A stretch of DNA of 64,000 nt from Sedimentibacter saalensis (GTDB taxonomy: Bacteria; Bacillota; Clostridia; Tissierellales; Sedimentibacteraceae). Where the stretch lies: the NCBI RefSeq assembly GCF_007830175.1, contig NZ_VLKH01000009.1, positions 93,377-157,376 of the forward strand, read 5' to 3'. A model generated the notes under the pieces. That model had not been told where the DNA came from, did no database searches, and saw only the letters and a list, made by a program, of their open reading frames with translations. Every line of letters starts with the position of its first letter. The stretch's first letter is position 1. Below are positions 17,443 to 26,149 of this stretch, piece after piece. Position numbers and translations under genes: made by a program.

Positions 17443-19171
17443 TGTCATCACCTGCAGCACTTTGTAAATTGTATATTTCCTTGTATATGGGATTGTTCTT
17501 CATCATATTCTCATGGGTTGAAAATTCATAAGATTTGTCTTTGTTCATAAACAGCACATTATTAGTTTTTTCAAAAATGGCAATCCTGTGAGAAATTAAA
17601 ATAATTAGGCTGTCCTGATATTTTGCTTTAATGTTTTCAATTATTTTTTCTTCCGTCTTCATGTCAACGGCCGAAAAAGGGTCATCCAGTATGATAATTT
17701 TATTTTTGTTTATAAGAGTTCTTGCCAGAGCTATTCTTCCCTGCTGCCCTCCGCTTAACCTTATTCCTCCGTTGCCCACTCTTGTATTTTGTCCCTCTGA
17801 CATTTCAATCATGTCCTGATCGAAGCATACATCTTTTAAAACTTCTTCAATTTCCACTTTGATTCCAAGGGTTATGTTGTTGTATATGGTGTCTGACAAA
17901 AGCTGTGGCTTGTGGCTCAAATATGATATCATTTCACTTCTCTCCGGTGCAGAATAGTCCTTTAATTCCCTTCCATTAATCTTGATGCTCCCACCGTATG
18001 AATAAAGGCCCAGAAATGCTATTCCAAGAGTAGATTTTCCGCATGCAACAGGCCCTGTTATACCTATTATTTCTCCTTGTCTTCCTTCAAATGTAATATT
18101 CTCAATTATATTCTCTTCAGTTCCCGGATATCTGAAAAATAATTTATCAACAGTCAATGTTATATTTTCTTTTGTTGTGAACATCTTCTTTTCATCTTGT
18201 TTATATTCTGTCAGATAATCTTTTATTCTGTTCCATGAAGGCCGTGATTTTTGAACTGTATTGAAGAGTTTTGCTGCCTTGCTTGCTTTTATGGCCAAAT
18301 CTCCGAACATTGCAGCATATGCAGTAAAAGTTCCAATTGTCCAGCTACCTCTTATAACCATATTTCCACCCATGTAAATTACAATAATAATTCCTGACAT
18401 GGCTATGGCATTATAAATTGGATGCATGGAATTTTCAAGGAGATTAGCTTTAACAGTCTTGTTCTTAAGGTCATTTATTTCTTTTTCATAATTTTTTCTG
18501 TTTGTTTCTTCCATGCCGCTTATTCTGAAAAGCATTGCATTTTCAATCGTGCTGTAAGTAACTTCAGCAACCTCACTGCTTTTTTTTCTATAATCCATAG
18601 AATACTTGTATATTTTAACTTTAAGTTTTTCGGCAAGAAGCATTGCTACAGGTATAAATACAATTGATAACAATGTTAATTTTACATCATAAAAAAGCAT
18701 GGATACAAAATACGCTGCCATCATTACACCGGTGTCAAAAACCTCGGTTGTAAACTTACGCATTCCTTCCACACAAAATTCCACATCGGATACAGCTCTT
18801 GTCATTAGGTTTCCTGCATTTTCTTTGTCCAGCTTTTCAGCAGTTTCATGCATTATGTTATTGTAAATCATAAAGCGCATTACAGCACTGGTGCGGTTGG
18901 CAAAACGCCGTATGTAAAAACGTTTGAAGTATCTGAAAATCTGTATGACCGCAATTATTGATATAAATTTAACAGAAGAAAAAATTACTTGTTCCAATTT
19001 TCCGTCTGCAATGGAATCTATGAGTTTTCCTTGGAATACAGGACCCAAAACCATTGATACATTGTAGGCAAGTCCAAAAATTAAGATGCACGTGACAGCA
19101 AATTTTTCTTTTTTCCAATAATTAATCAGCTTGTTTGGTTCTTTCATTGGTTCAATTTTAATTTTACTCAT
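17429..19171 (-). CDS. ABC exporter, half-transporter with degenerate nucleotide site
   Basis: 580 residues: N-terminal transmembrane domain, then an ATPase domain with Walker A GPVACGKST, an intact signature LSGGQQGR and Walker B IIILDDPFSAVD. The catalytic Glu after Walker B is Asp here, the usual sign of the non-hydrolysing site in heterodimeric exporters (LmrC/TM287 type). Its partner at 15.7 kb keeps the Glu but has a changed signature, so one composite site is consensus and one degenerate. First gene of the pair. Confidence 0.93.
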   Translation of the reverse strand: MSKIKIEPMKEPNKLINYWKKEKFAVTCILIFGLAYNVSMVLGPVFQGKLIDSIADGKLEQVIFSSVKFISIIAVIQIFRYFKRFYIRRFANRTSAVMRFMIYNNIMHETAEKLDKENAGNLMTRAVSDVEFCVEGMRKFTTEVFDTGVMMAAYFVSMLFYDVKLTLLSIVFIPVAMLLAEKLKVKIYKYSMDYRKKSSEVAEVTYSTIENAMLFRISGMEETNRKNYEKEINDLKNKTVKANLLENSMHPIYNAIAMSGIIIVIYMGGNMVIRGSWTIGTFTAYAAMFGDLAIKASKAAKLFNTVQKSRPSWNRIKDYLTEYKQDEKKMFTTKENITLTVDKLFFRYPGTEENIIENITFEGRQGEIIGITGPVACGKSTLGIAFLGLYSYGGSIKINGRELKDYSAPERSEMISYLSHKPQLLSDTIYNNITLGIKVEIEEVLKDVCFDQDMIEMSEGQNTRVGNGGIRLSGGQQGRIALARTLINKNKIIILDDPFSAVDMKTEEKIIENIKAKYQDSLIILISHRIAIFEKTNNVLFMNKDKSYEFSTHENMMKNNPIYKEIYNLQSAAGDDNEKI

Positions 19172-19557
19172 ATTATGGCCTCTCTTATGTATAAATGAAT
19201 AATATCACAGTGTAATGTTTATTACAACTTTTATTGCATATGAAATATTGTTATGAAATTCTCATGATTTGTACAAAAATTTAGTCAATTAACCATTTTA
19301 TTCATCATAATAGATACATAAAACACTCAGAAACAGCAACATATGTTTAATGAAACGATAAAATATTGAAAAATGTGGAATTTGAAAACCATTTCGCAAA
19401 TCTATTTGTAAGGGGCAAATGTTATTTAATTAACTTTCTGTTAAATAAATGTAAAATATAATATTTTTTTATGGAAAAATTTTAATTCCCTGCTTTTTGA
19501 AAGATAAAAACCAACATACTAATTAATTATTATGAAGTTTTTTTCATTATATTATAA
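19172..19557. other. Non-coding AT-rich spacer
   Basis: Very AT-rich, no credible coding frame, no clear hairpin or operator. It presumably holds the promoter of the minus-strand ABC operon. Confidence 0.5.
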
Positions 19558-19586
19558 TTGAACACTGCTGTATTATATGCTATAAT
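19558..19586 (+). promoter_or_regulatory. Strong sigma-A promoter of a long leader/ncRNA
   Basis: TTGAAC (19558-19563), exactly 17 bp, TATAAT (19581-19586). It lies about 460 bp upstream of the symporter gene. Confidence 0.8.
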
Positions 19587-19591
19587 CTAAA

Positions 19592-20030
19592 AGCAAACGT
19601 TATTTATTGTTTGTTTTCTCAAAACATACGGGAGGAACTATGATGCAGTTACACTTTTGAGAATAGACAAAATTATGCGGAACCGCCTGTCTGACTATAC
19701 GCTACCATAATTCTAATTCTCACCTTTACTTTTCCTTTTACACTTCTATTAATGTTCTTTGTTCTGCGCTATGGAGTTACCACCCAAAGCTGTTGCCGCA
19801 GCTTGCAGCAAATGTTAGAACATACTTTACGGCAAAACACTTCATTACATGATGAAGCCTTGCTTTTTGGCAGACTGCATAATTTATGATTTTGCAATAT
19901 TTAAATGACTCTCGTTGTATTTCGCATTTATACCAAAGCTTGTTTTTGACGGGAAAACATTTGTTTTTTCAGTCTTTATTAAAATTTTGTTTTTTTAAAT
20001 TATTATTGGTAAAAATATTAACACAAATTA
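19592..20030 (+). ncRNA. Candidate structured RNA or long 5' leader of the alanine/glycine symporter gene
   Basis: No gene-length frame is present, but base pairing is extensive: AAATTATGCGG (19670-19680) with CTGCATAATTT (19875-19885) closes a ~200-nt domain; GTCTG (19689-19693) pairs CAGAC (19871-19875); inside it ATGTTCT (19752-19758) pairs AGAACAT (19817-19823), and GCTG/CAGC closes a TTGCCG loop at 19789-19802. A hairpin GCAAAC/GTTTGT starts the RNA. A GGGAGG and a six-codon frame (MMQLHF, 19640-19660) sit near its 5' end. It matches no riboswitch I can name; glycine-riboswitch motifs are absent. Confidence 0.55.
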
Positions 20031-20046
20031 AATTTTGGAGGTATTT

Positions 20047-21396
20047 ATGGAAACAATAATGAACATTAACAACACCATTAACGGTATTGTGTGGGGACCA
20101 CCTATTCTAGTTTTAATTGTTGGAGCAGGACTCTTCCTGTCAGCAAAAACCGGATTTTTTTCAATTTTTAAACTTGGTTATATCCTAAAAAATACACTGT
20201 TAAAAATGTTCTCTAAAGAAAACAAAGGTGAAGGAGAAGTAACAGCATTCCAGGCAGTAGCTACAGCTTTGGCTGCTACAGTAGGAACAGGAAACATAGC
20301 CGGAGTAGCAACAGCTATTGCAGCAGGCGGACCAGGTGCAGTTTTCTGGATGTGGTTGGCAGCAATCTTAGGTATGACTACAAAGTTTGCTGAGGTTGTA
20401 CTGGCAGTTAACTTCAGAGAAAAAACTGAAGACGGCCGTTTCGTGGGCGGACCAATGTACTACATCACAAACGGACTGGGATGGAAATGGCTTGCAGTGT
20501 TGTTTGCATTATTTGGAGCATTCGCAGCATTCGGTATAGGCAACATGGTTCAATCCAACTCAGTAGCAGCTGCTCTACAGTCTTCATTCAATCTTAATCC
20601 TTGGGTAACAGGTATAGTATTAGCAGTTGTAACAGCACTGGTTATTATAGGCGGAATTAAAAGAATTGGTGCTTTTACTGAAAAATTAGTTCCTTTTATG
20701 GCAGCTATTTATATACTCGGTGGACTTGCTATTATAGTTATTAATGCAGCTAAGATTCCAGCAGCATTTGCTTTGATATTCTCAAGCGCATTCACAGGAA
20801 AAGCTGCTGTAGGCGGATTTGCCGGAGCTACAATTTCTCAGGCAATAAGATTTGGTATTGCTCGTGGAGTATTTACAAATGAAGCAGGCTTAGGTAGTGC
20901 ACCTATAGCTCATGCTGCTGCTACAACAGACCATCCTGTACGTCAAGGTTTATGGGGAGTATTTGAAGTATTTGCAGACACATTAGTAATATGCTCAATT
21001 ACAGCACTTGCAATAGTAACTTCAGGTGTTTGGGAATCAGGTGCTACAGGTGCTGCTCTTACTACATCAGCTTTTGAGCAGGCAATTCCCGGCGGCGGAT
21101 ACATTGTTTCAATAGGTATAGTATTGTTTGCATTTTCAACTATTGTTGGTTGGGAGTATTACGGAGAAAGATGTGCTGAATACTTGTTTGGACCAAAAGC
21201 AAACATGATATACAGAATAATTTGGATTCCGTTTGTATTGGTAGGAGCTATAGGCGGACTTGAATTTGTATGGTCATTGGCTGATACATTAAATGGTTTG
21301 ATGGCAATTCCAAACTTAATAGGTGTTCTTGCATTAAGCGGAACTGTATTCAAGCTTACAAAGGAATTCTTTGCTAAAGAAAAAGTAAGCAAATAA
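20047..21396 (+). CDS. Alanine or glycine:cation symporter (AGCS family)
   Basis: 449 residues starting at the ATG eight bases after GGAGG (an upstream in-frame TTG lies in the Shine-Dalgarno itself). About ten membrane helices; the family signature GTGNIAGVATAIAAGGPGA is near residue 85 and the NEAGLGSAPIAHAAA block near residue 280. It imports alanine or glycine with Na+ or H+. The unusually long, structured upstream region suggests leader-mediated control. Monocistronic with its own terminator. Confidence 0.93.
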   Translation: METIMNINNTINGIVWGPPILVLIVGAGLFLSAKTGFFSIFKLGYILKNTLLKMFSKENKGEGEVTAFQAVATALAATVGTGNIAGVATAIAAGGPGAVFWMWLAAILGMTTKFAEVVLAVNFREKTEDGRFVGGPMYYITNGLGWKWLAVLFALFGAFAAFGIGNMVQSNSVAAALQSSFNLNPWVTGIVLAVVTALVIIGGIKRIGAFTEKLVPFMAAIYILGGLAIIVINAAKIPAAFALIFSSAFTGKAAVGGFAGATISQAIRFGIARGVFTNEAGLGSAPIAHAAATTDHPVRQGLWGVFEVFADTLVICSITALAIVTSGVWESGATGAALTTSAFEQAIPGGGYIVSIGIVLFAFSTIVGWEYYGERCAEYLFGPKANMIYRIIWIPFVLVGAIGGLEFVWSLADTLNGLMAIPNLIGVLALSGTVFKLTKEFFAKEKVSK

Positions 21397-21405
21397 TAAC
21401 ACATA

Positions 21406-21437
21406 AAAAATGCTAATCCTTTCGGATTAGCATTTTT
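21406..21437. terminator. Terminator of the symporter gene (bidirectional)
   Basis: 14-bp stem AAAAATGCTAATCC/GGATTAGCATTTTT with a TTTC loop; serves the convergent SLH gene too. Confidence 0.9.
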
Positions 21438-21444
21438 ATTTGAT

Positions 21445-23109
21445 TTAATCAATTACTTTAATTTCGATTACGCCGTTGTATTCTTTATCAGCTTTGTCTT
21501 CGTCAACTGCTGTAAAGTTAATAGTTACCAACTCATCATCTCCATTGGAATCATCAACCGGCACATATTTCAAATTAAGGATTTTATTTAACTTATATTC
21601 TGTACCAGCTACAACATTTTTATAACTGTCGCTGTCCCCATCCAAGTCAATCATTAATTTGCCCTGGTCAGGAAGTTCAAATGTTACATAATCAATTGAG
21701 TCAAACACTGTTTGTGTGAAAATCTTTCCTCTTTCAGTCAAGCCATCAAGTTCATCTTTAAAATCTATAACCAAATCTTCATCTTCATCAACAGAAAGTT
21801 TTAATGTCTTGATTTCCTGAACTTCTTTTACTGTGATTCTGATCATTCCTGAATAAGAATCTTCTCCGTCTTTTGCAGTGTATTGTATGTCTACTACGCC
21901 ACTGAAGTCCTGAGCAGGAACAAATACTATATTGTCAAATTCACTGTCATCATAGAAATTACTTTCACTTGCTTTTACATCTTTTGTATCTAAAAGGTCT
22001 CCGTCACCGTTATAATCAAAGTATAAAGTTCCCTTTTTATCGCTAGGCTGAACAAATTTCACTTCATCCATGTTGCTGTCAAGGTCGTCTTCAAATTCTT
22101 TTGCAGTGTTTTCATTAGTTGTATACTTGATTAAAGCAAGATCTTCATGTCCATCATCAACAACTGTTATTATAATCTTGCCTGAATAATGTTTGCCATC
22201 ATCATCATATGCATGGTAGCTGACATTTACTGTGCCGCTGAAATCGCTCTTTGGAACAAATGTTATTTTTTCAAGCAAATTGCCGGAACCATCTAAATAA
22301 TATTTTGTGTTTTCTGTTACCAAATCGTTCTCGTTGCTGTTGGCATTATATTCATAATAAAGTGTGCCGTTTTTTGGATAATCAAATTTTACATATTCTA
22401 TATCTGAATTAAAATCTTCAAGAATATCTTCAATTGAATCCTTAAAGTTATTATCTGTTGATGTAAATGGAAGAACTTCATCTTCGTCTATTTTAAATTT
22501 AATATCGTCGATTTCATCATCTTCAACTTCGCCTTCATCTTCGTCATCTTCATAATCATTTTCGCCTGTCATCATGTAATGAAGCATCAATGCGATATCT
22601 TTTCTTTTTGCAAATTTATTCAGTTCGTTTTCATCAAACAATACGTCTAAGTCATCTTCTTCAATATCAAGATCATCATCCACCAACTGCTCTGCTCTCT
22701 CAATGAGCCATATTGCTTCTTGAATTGTAACAGGTTTGTTTGGTTTGAAATACTTTCCATCTCCCTTTGCAATACCAAGCTCCTTAGCAGCTTTTACAGG
22801 TCCGTAAAAGTATTCATCTTTAGCTATATCAAGAAAGTTTTCACCTAACTCTTCATTGCTAATTTGAATATTAAAGGCTCTTACAATCATAACGATAACA
22901 TCCCCACGTTTTACATTACCTTCTAAACCGTAATCACCATGTCCGTTCCCTTTCATTATTTCCTTTTCAATCAGTGATTCAACAGCAATTTTATAGTTTT
23001 TTTCATCTCTGACTTTTTTATTCCCCGGTGTAGCAAATGCTGCTGTGGTAAATATCATGCTCAATACAACCACCAATGCTAATACTCTTAGCATACTTTT
23101 GTTTTTCAT
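21445..23109 (-). CDS. S-layer-homology surface protein with three acidic cadherin-like repeats
   Basis: 554 residues. A signal peptide (about residues 1-26, ending TAAFA) is followed by SLH-like repeats (about 40-190: GYGLEGNVKRGDVIVM, AAKELGIAKGDGKYFKPNKPVTIQEA) that bind secondary cell-wall polymers. Next come a very acidic linker (DDEDEGEVEDDEIDD) and three repeats of about 110 residues, each with GTLYY/FDYN or GKLMIDLDGD and FVPxxDFSGxVxxxYxAxD, resembling Ca-binding cadherin-like/VCBS modules. Asp/Glu content is extreme. A wall-anchored Ca-dependent surface protein is the best reading. Confidence 0.85.
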   Translation of the reverse strand: MKNKSMLRVLALVVVLSMIFTTAAFATPGNKKVRDEKNYKIAVESLIEKEIMKGNGHGDYGLEGNVKRGDVIVMIVRAFNIQISNEELGENFLDIAKDEYFYGPVKAAKELGIAKGDGKYFKPNKPVTIQEAIWLIERAEQLVDDDLDIEEDDLDVLFDENELNKFAKRKDIALMLHYMMTGENDYEDDEDEGEVEDDEIDDIKFKIDEDEVLPFTSTDNNFKDSIEDILEDFNSDIEYVKFDYPKNGTLYYEYNANSNENDLVTENTKYYLDGSGNLLEKITFVPKSDFSGTVNVSYHAYDDDGKHYSGKIIITVVDDGHEDLALIKYTTNENTAKEFEDDLDSNMDEVKFVQPSDKKGTLYFDYNGDGDLLDTKDVKASESNFYDDSEFDNIVFVPAQDFSGVVDIQYTAKDGEDSYSGMIRITVKEVQEIKTLKLSVDEDEDLVIDFKDELDGLTERGKIFTQTVFDSIDYVTFELPDQGKLMIDLDGDSDSYKNVVAGTEYKLNKILNLKYVPVDDSNGDDELVTINFTAVDEDKADKEYNGVIEIKVID

Positions 23110-23226
23110 TTTTTTCCCTCCATTTTATACAATATATTTAAATTATATTTCTGTATCAAGGTTGTAACACAGATACATTATAATTTTCGTACTATTAGAA
23201 AGTTTTTTGGGGGTAACATATAAATA

Positions 23227-23928
23227 TTAGAATTCAATGGAATCATTGTTCATGTCAACCAGAAATCTCTTTACTTTTCCGTTGAATCTTTTTATTACCA
23301 AATTTTCTATTTCATCCATGGATTTTTTTAATGTTGAATCTTCGTTGTATTCAAAGCCAACCAATTGAAAAAATACATTGCTGCTTTCATTTGTAAGCTT
23401 CCCAAGCTCGCTTTGCCTCCACACCCACTTTAACGTCTGCACTACATTGCCGCTGGTAAAAACAAGCTCTCCTTCAGGAACATCCTCATATTCTTCGGCG
23501 CCGAAAGGTAGAAAAATGTCGCCTTTTCTGCTGTATCTTACTTCAAGGTCCTGGTGTATATCCCTGAGGTCATGTCCTCCCAATGATATGCCGTTTTCTA
23601 TGGAAACTGCGTTACATAAATCAACCAGTGCATTAATGACAGGAAGCTGACCTCCCTTGATTATCCTTTTAAACATCGCTTCAACAGAAGGAGGATATTT
23701 GTTGGGATTTATTCCTGATTTTATCATCACATCTCTGTACAACTCAACATTGTGAAGGCTTCTGAGGTTTTCAGGCTTAATTTCTTCTCTCATTTTGTTT
23801 TCTGCTTGTCTTAATCTTTCTTCATCTGCAAAAGTTGTTTCAGAATTTTCAATGTTTTCTCCTATTAAAATTCCAAACTTAATGTCTTTGTTCAATTCAA
23901 ATACTGATTTATCAACGGTGTATTTCAT
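23227..23928 (-). CDS. B3/4 domain protein (PheRS beta-like tRNA-editing domain)
   Basis: 233 residues. The core around GGQLPVINALVDLCNAVSI and the later GEYxDVPEGELVFTSGN and VFFQLVG segments are the B3/B4 fold of phenylalanyl-tRNA synthetase beta, here as a free-standing protein. Such stand-alone domains are widespread in Clostridia and are thought to clear mischarged tRNAs or related substrates, but this is not shown for this branch. Cytoplasmic, monocistronic. Confidence 0.9.
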   Translation of the reverse strand: MKYTVDKSVFELNKDIKFGILIGENIENSETTFADEERLRQAENKMREEIKPENLRSLHNVELYRDVMIKSGINPNKYPPSVEAMFKRIIKGGQLPVINALVDLCNAVSIENGISLGGHDLRDIHQDLEVRYSRKGDIFLPFGAEEYEDVPEGELVFTSGNVVQTLKWVWRQSELGKLTNESSNVFFQLVGFEYNEDSTLKKSMDEIENLVIKRFNGKVKRFLVDMNNDSIEF

Positions 23929-24101
23929 AACTATCTCCTAATTAAGTATTAAGCAAATGTTTCCAGCATGCTGATAACATTATAATACTTTTTAAGCATT
24001 ACACAACCTTTTTTAAAATATAAAATTTGATTTTTTAAAAATTCGGTCATTTAAGGGATATATTTTGTTGTTTTGAAAATAATATTGTAGGAGGTGTTTA
24101 T

Positions 24102-24638
24102 ATGAATTTTTCAACAAAAGAAAGATATTTGCTTGAAGACCAGAAAAACCATGAAAAACTTTGTATTCAGAAGTATGCTAATTACGCCAATTTAGCCTCA
24201 GACCCAGCTCTTAAAAACATTTTTAAGCAGAATGGTCAAATTGAACAAGAACATTACAATACAATTGACCAGCTTCTTAAAGGACAGATGCCTGCTGTGG
24301 GACAGCAAAGCGGAGGTCAGCAGCAGTCCGGTGGTATGCAATCTAAAGGTATGCAGTCACAAGGACAACAAAACAGCTCTTCACAGAATATGATTTTCCA
24401 AAACACTAATCAGTCTGGTTCACAGGGCAGCGGAAGTATGAATACAAACGACAGAGATCTTTGTACAGATATGCTCATGACTGAAAAATATGTTTCAGGA
24501 GCATATAACACTGCAATTTTTGAATTCAGAGACACACAGGTAAGAAACATCCTTAACCACATTCAAAAAGAAGAACAACAGCACGGAGAATCAATTTTCA
24601 AATATATGGAAAGCAACGGTATGTACAACGTGCAATAA
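24102..24638 (+). CDS. CotF-like spore coat protein with Gln/Gly/Ser-rich linker
   Basis: 178 residues. The N-terminal helix pair (residues 1-62: ERYLLEDQKNHEKLC, FKQNGQIEQEHYNTI) and C-terminal pair (about 118-178: CTDMLMTEKYVSGAYN, IQKEEQQHGESIFKYM) are the two halves of the CotF/ferritin-like coat domain. Between them lies a low-complexity linker of Q, G, S and M (about 65-115) with QSGG/QSKG/QSQG units, probably flexible or adhesive. Spore localisation is inferred from the family. GGAGG precedes the start. Confidence 0.85.
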   Translation: MNFSTKERYLLEDQKNHEKLCIQKYANYANLASDPALKNIFKQNGQIEQEHYNTIDQLLKGQMPAVGQQSGGQQQSGGMQSKGMQSQGQQNSSSQNMIFQNTNQSGSQGSGSMNTNDRDLCTDMLMTEKYVSGAYNTAIFEFRDTQVRNILNHIQKEEQQHGESIFKYMESNGMYNVQ

Positions 24639-24663
24639 AAAAAGTGGCATTGCCACTTTTTTT
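24637..24663 (+). terminator. Terminator of CotF-like gene
   Basis: Stem AAAAGTGGC/GCCACTTTT followed by a long T-run, overlapping the stop codon. Confidence 0.85.
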
Positions 24664-25023
24664 ATTGCAGCATCCCTTCACATAATTTCACTAAAATAAA
24701 ATATATCAATAAACCTTTATAAATCCTATTATACTGTGTTTATGATTTTATATTAACGAATAATTAACCATATTATTCCTTTCTAATCATTTATTAACAT
24801 TTTAAATTGTAATCCAATTATAAAATAAAGTAATGTAAAATTGACTTTGTTATTATTTTAATTATTCTTGACAAATGTTGAAAACTCAATATTTTGTTCA
24901 TATTTCAACGTTACAGAACGCGTTCACCCAAAAATATATCTTGAACTTTCATACACTCGATGCTAAACTATTAATGAAGACAAACATTGTCTTACATATT
25001 ATAATTATATCGGGAGAAATAAT
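24664..25023. other. AT-rich intergenic region upstream of the selenoprotein gene
   Basis: No coding frame. A TTGACA at 24868-24873 with TATTTT 16 bp further on is a possible promoter. A perfect 10-bp palindrome GAACGCGTTC lies at 24916-24925, about 100 bp before the start codon, and could be an operator. Confidence 0.4.
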
Positions 25024-25707
25024 ATGACAGAAAACAAACAAATTTCAAGGAAGGATTTTCTTAAGGGAATGGGCCTTACTGTAGCAGGCGTTGCAGTAAC
25101 AGGATCTCTTGCAGGAGTTTTAACAGGATGTTCAACTAAGGAAGCCGAAGCACCAGCACCAGCAGCTGTTGCAGCGGCAGTAGATACATCACAGGCTCCA
25201 GCATGGCCATTTAAATATGAGAAAATCGACGTAGCAACAGCACAGGAAAAAGCTTATGCAGGCTATAAAGAAAAAGGTGGCTGAGGCAGCGGCGTAGCCG
25301 AAGGGTTCTTCGGTACATTAGCTGAACAGGTTGGATATCCATTCAATCAATACCCAGCACAAATGTTTACAAACTATGGAGCAGGTTTCACTCAAGCATC
25401 TTTATGTGGTTCACTGGGATGTGCTGCAGCATGTATTGGTTCAGTATGTGATGCAGATACAGCAAAAGCAATATTAGGAGAATTGGAAAACTGGTACAAG
25501 GAAGCAGAACTTCCAATGTATCAGCCAGAAAATCTTAATTTGCCAACAACTGTAGCAGGTTCAATATTGTGTTCAGACTCTGTAGGAAACTTCATGGCAA
25601 AATCAGGATATGCAATGGGTGACCCTGAAAGAAAATCTCGTTGTGCAGGTGTTGCTGCTGACGTTACAGGAAAAATGGTAGAGCTTTTAAATGCTAAATT
25701 AGCTTAA
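25024..25707 (+). CDS. Tat-signal lipoprotein of the C-GCAxxG-C-C family with selenocysteine at residue 87 (in-frame TGA)
   Basis: The frame runs 227 codons if the TGA at 25282-25284 is read as selenocysteine. The N-terminus has a twin-arginine-like motif with Lys in the second position (S-R-K-D-F-L-K, residues 8-14), a hydrophobic stretch and a lipobox LTGC (Cys36), so an exported, membrane-anchored protein. The catalytic-looking core is Sec87 in GG-U-GSGVAEG, then Cys128, 133, 137 and 142 (SLCGSLGCAAACIGSVC), Cys183 and Cys207. In relatives the Sec position is Cys. A SECIS hairpin follows the TGA. tatA is 93 bp downstream. Redox role inferred; substrate unknown. Confidence 0.9.
25282..25314 (+). 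promoter_or_regulatory. Bacterial SECIS element after the selenocysteine TGA
   Basis: Perfect 6-bp stem CCGAAG/CTTCGG (plus a G-U pair) with a GGTT apical loop whose first G is 20 nt after the TGA. Loop composition and distance closely match the E. coli fdhF SECIS, whose GGUC loop is 19 nt after its UGA. Confidence 0.88.
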
Positions 25708-25709
25708 TA

Positions 25710-25733
25710 AAAACGAGGAGCAATCCTCGTTTT
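25710..25733 (+). terminator. Terminator of the selenoprotein gene
   Basis: Perfect 10-bp stem AAAACGAGGA/TCCTCGTTTT with a GCAA loop right after the TAA. It shows the real gene end is here, not at the internal TGA. Confidence 0.88.
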
Positions 25734-25800
25734 ATTAATAATACTTGATTAAAATTGATAAATGATTTACAATGTACATATATAAAGTAGGAGGTACTCT

Positions 25801-25992
25801 ATGGGTAGAATTGGAGCAACAGAGCTTATATTAATATTAGCTATTGCGCTTATAATATTTGGTCCTTCCAAGCTTCCTGAAGTTGGAAAATCTTTAGGAG
25901 AAGCATTGGGACAATTTAAGGCTCACGCTAATAAGGTTTCAGATAATGCAGCTGCTGAAACTAAGAAAGATGATGAAAATAAAGATATATAA
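25801..25992 (+). CDS. tatA: Twin-arginine translocase pore subunit TatA
   Basis: 63 residues: one N-terminal membrane helix ([16 protein letters not shown]), the invariant [14 protein letters not shown] hinge and amphipathic helix, and an acidic/lysine-rich tail. TatA polymerises to let folded Tat substrates cross the membrane, working with the TatC encoded at 3.7 kb. The only Tat-signal protein in the window is the selenoprotein immediately upstream, which makes this a dedicated or at least linked pair. GGAGG precedes the ATG. Confidence 0.95.
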   Translation: MGRIGATELILILAIALIIFGPSKLPEVGKSLGEALGQFKAHANKVSDNAAAETKKDDENKDI

Positions 25993-26034
25993 GCCAATAT
26001 ATGTACTTATTTGAATTAATATATTTGATAAATT

Positions 26035-26060
26035 CCTCAGTTGAAAAATTGGGGTTTTTT
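26035..26060 (+). terminator. Terminator of tatA
   Basis: Stem CCTCAGTT/AATTGGGG (one G-T and one T-G pair), GAAA-type loop, then six T. Confidence 0.7.
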
Positions 26061-26100
26061 ATTTTTATAAGCATGTGAAAATTATTTTATAAATTAACTC

Positions 26101-26129
26101 TTGACAAATCATATGGATTCTAATAATAT
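26101..26129 (+). promoter_or_regulatory. Promoter of ilvBN
   Basis: Consensus TTGACA (26101-26106), 17-bp spacer, TAATAT (26124-26129), about 30 bp before the T-box leader. Confidence 0.8.
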
Positions 26130-26149
26130 GGGATAAATTTAAAACATGC

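Noticed and set aside
19592..20030. Glycine riboswitch, 6S RNA, tmRNA or RNase P RNA
   Set aside because: I looked for their conserved blocks (for example tandem glycine-aptamer motifs, tmRNA 5' and 3' ends) and did not find them. The region is kept only as an unnamed structured candidate.
24916..24925. GAACGCGTTC palindrome as a defined operator of the selenoprotein gene
   Set aside because: A single 10-bp palindrome with no second copy or known match; mentioned only as a possibility in the spacer entry.
25282..25284. Reading the TGA as a nonsense mutation splitting a pseudogene
   Set aside because: The frame continues without other stops for 140 codons, a SECIS hairpin follows at the right distance, the TGA sits where the family has its first key Cys, and the terminator lies after the far stop.
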